Below, piece by piece: positions 5,425 through 5,699 of a DNA stretch of 5,699 nt. Source of the DNA: an uncultured Clostridia bacterium (lineage in GTDB: Bacteria > Bacillota > Clostridia > TANB77 > CAG-508). Every line of letters begins with the position of its first letter. The stretch's first letter is position 1. The notes beneath the pieces were generated by a model, which was not told where the DNA came from, did not search any database, and saw nothing but the letters and a program-made list of their open reading frames with translations. The stretch lies in assembly GCA_934169535.1 (NCBI GenBank), contig CAKPOC010000060.1, positions 1 to 5,699 of the forward strand. The letters run 5' to 3'. The position numbers and the translations under genes were made by a program.

Positions 5425-5699
5425 ATGGATGAGAATATGATTATGTACATGCTAATTGCAGTTGGAATATTATTTGCAGCAGTTATTGTAGCATATTTTA
5501 TATTAAAAAAGAAACAAAGTACCTCTGAGTATATGCAATTAAAGCAATTAAGACAGGGGACAAAGCAAAGTAGTTTTTCATCAGAAATTGTATACCAAAA
5601 ATTATATAATTTTTATATAAAAACACCTTTTATAAAAAGATATTTATTTAAAATAAGAAGAAGACTTGAAATTATAAACATAGATGATGAGTATTTAAC
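5425..5699 (+). CDS. TadB-like type II secretion F-family platform protein, N-terminal part (3' end outside window)
   Basis: The frame stays open to the right edge, giving 91 residues. A membrane helix at about residues 7-27 is followed by KKK and a cytoplasmic segment, then a short conserved-looking region, LYNFYIKTPFIKRYLFKIRRRL. This resembles the region before the core domain in TadB/TadC proteins of Clostridia, where a short basic helical segment precedes the T2SSF domain. TadB and TadC form the inner-membrane platform on which the CpaF/TadA ATPase acts. The T2SSF domain itself lies beyond the window, so the call rests on this segment and on gene order directly after the ATPase (25-bp gap). 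The start at 5425 is chosen over ATG 5413 because the latter directly abuts the ribosome binding site. Confidence 0.7.
   Translation, partial: MDENMIMYMLIAVGILFAAVIVAYFILKKKQSTSEYMQLKQLRQGTKQSSFSSEIVYQKLYNFYIKTPFIKRYLFKIRRRLEIINIDDEYL

Noticed and set aside
1..5699. CRISPR array, tRNA, rRNA or insertion sequence
   Set aside because: No regularly spaced long repeats, no cloverleaf-type tRNA, no rRNA-like sequence and no transposase or terminal inverted repeats were found.

Overview
The window is AT-rich, with codon usage dominated by AGA, ATA and TTA, strong AGGAGG-type ribosome binding sites, and TGG rather than TGA for Trp. This fits a low-GC Firmicute, most likely a member of the Clostridia; that assignment is inferred from composition and gene content only.

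Layout. (1) Positions 3-299 are the 3' end of truA (tRNA pseudouridine synthase A), cut by the window edge. (2) Positions 381-791 encode a small three-helix membrane protein. Its hydrophobic part resembles the DUF2651/YbeF type, and its tail has eight hydrophobic residues spaced exactly five apart. An intrinsic terminator follows at 796-830. (3) An intergenic region (831-971) carries repeats, dyads and a possible promoter. (4) From 972 to the right edge there are five closely spaced same-strand genes with gaps of 18-26 bp: a CpaB/RcpC-like SAF-domain protein, two MinD/ParA-fold proteins in the TadZ/CpaE position, a large CpaF/TadA-like secretion ATPase, and the start of a TadB-like (GspF/T2SSF family) inner-membrane platform protein.

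The last block is a variant Tad (tight adherence, Flp-type pilus) assembly operon. By family knowledge, the CpaF-like ATPase powers pilin polymerisation on the TadB/TadC membrane platform, TadZ/CpaE proteins position the machine, and CpaB is an extracytoplasmic accessory. No prepilin, prepilin peptidase or TadC is visible; they may lie beyond the right edge.

What departs from the textbook Tad system: both MinD-like proteins have broken P-loops, damaged in complementary ways (one keeps the lysine and loses the glycines, the other keeps glycines and has Gln for both lysines), and both lack the usual N-terminal receiver-like domain. The ATPase carries an N-terminal transmembrane anchor and an enlarged N-terminal region, and keeps its Walker A lysine, Walker B glutamate and a histidine while losing several usual arginines and the Asp-box aspartate. 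RNA-level structure may tune the operon: a perfect 13-bp hairpin inside the first MinD-like gene, and a hairpin that would bury the ribosome binding site of the GTG-started ATPase gene.
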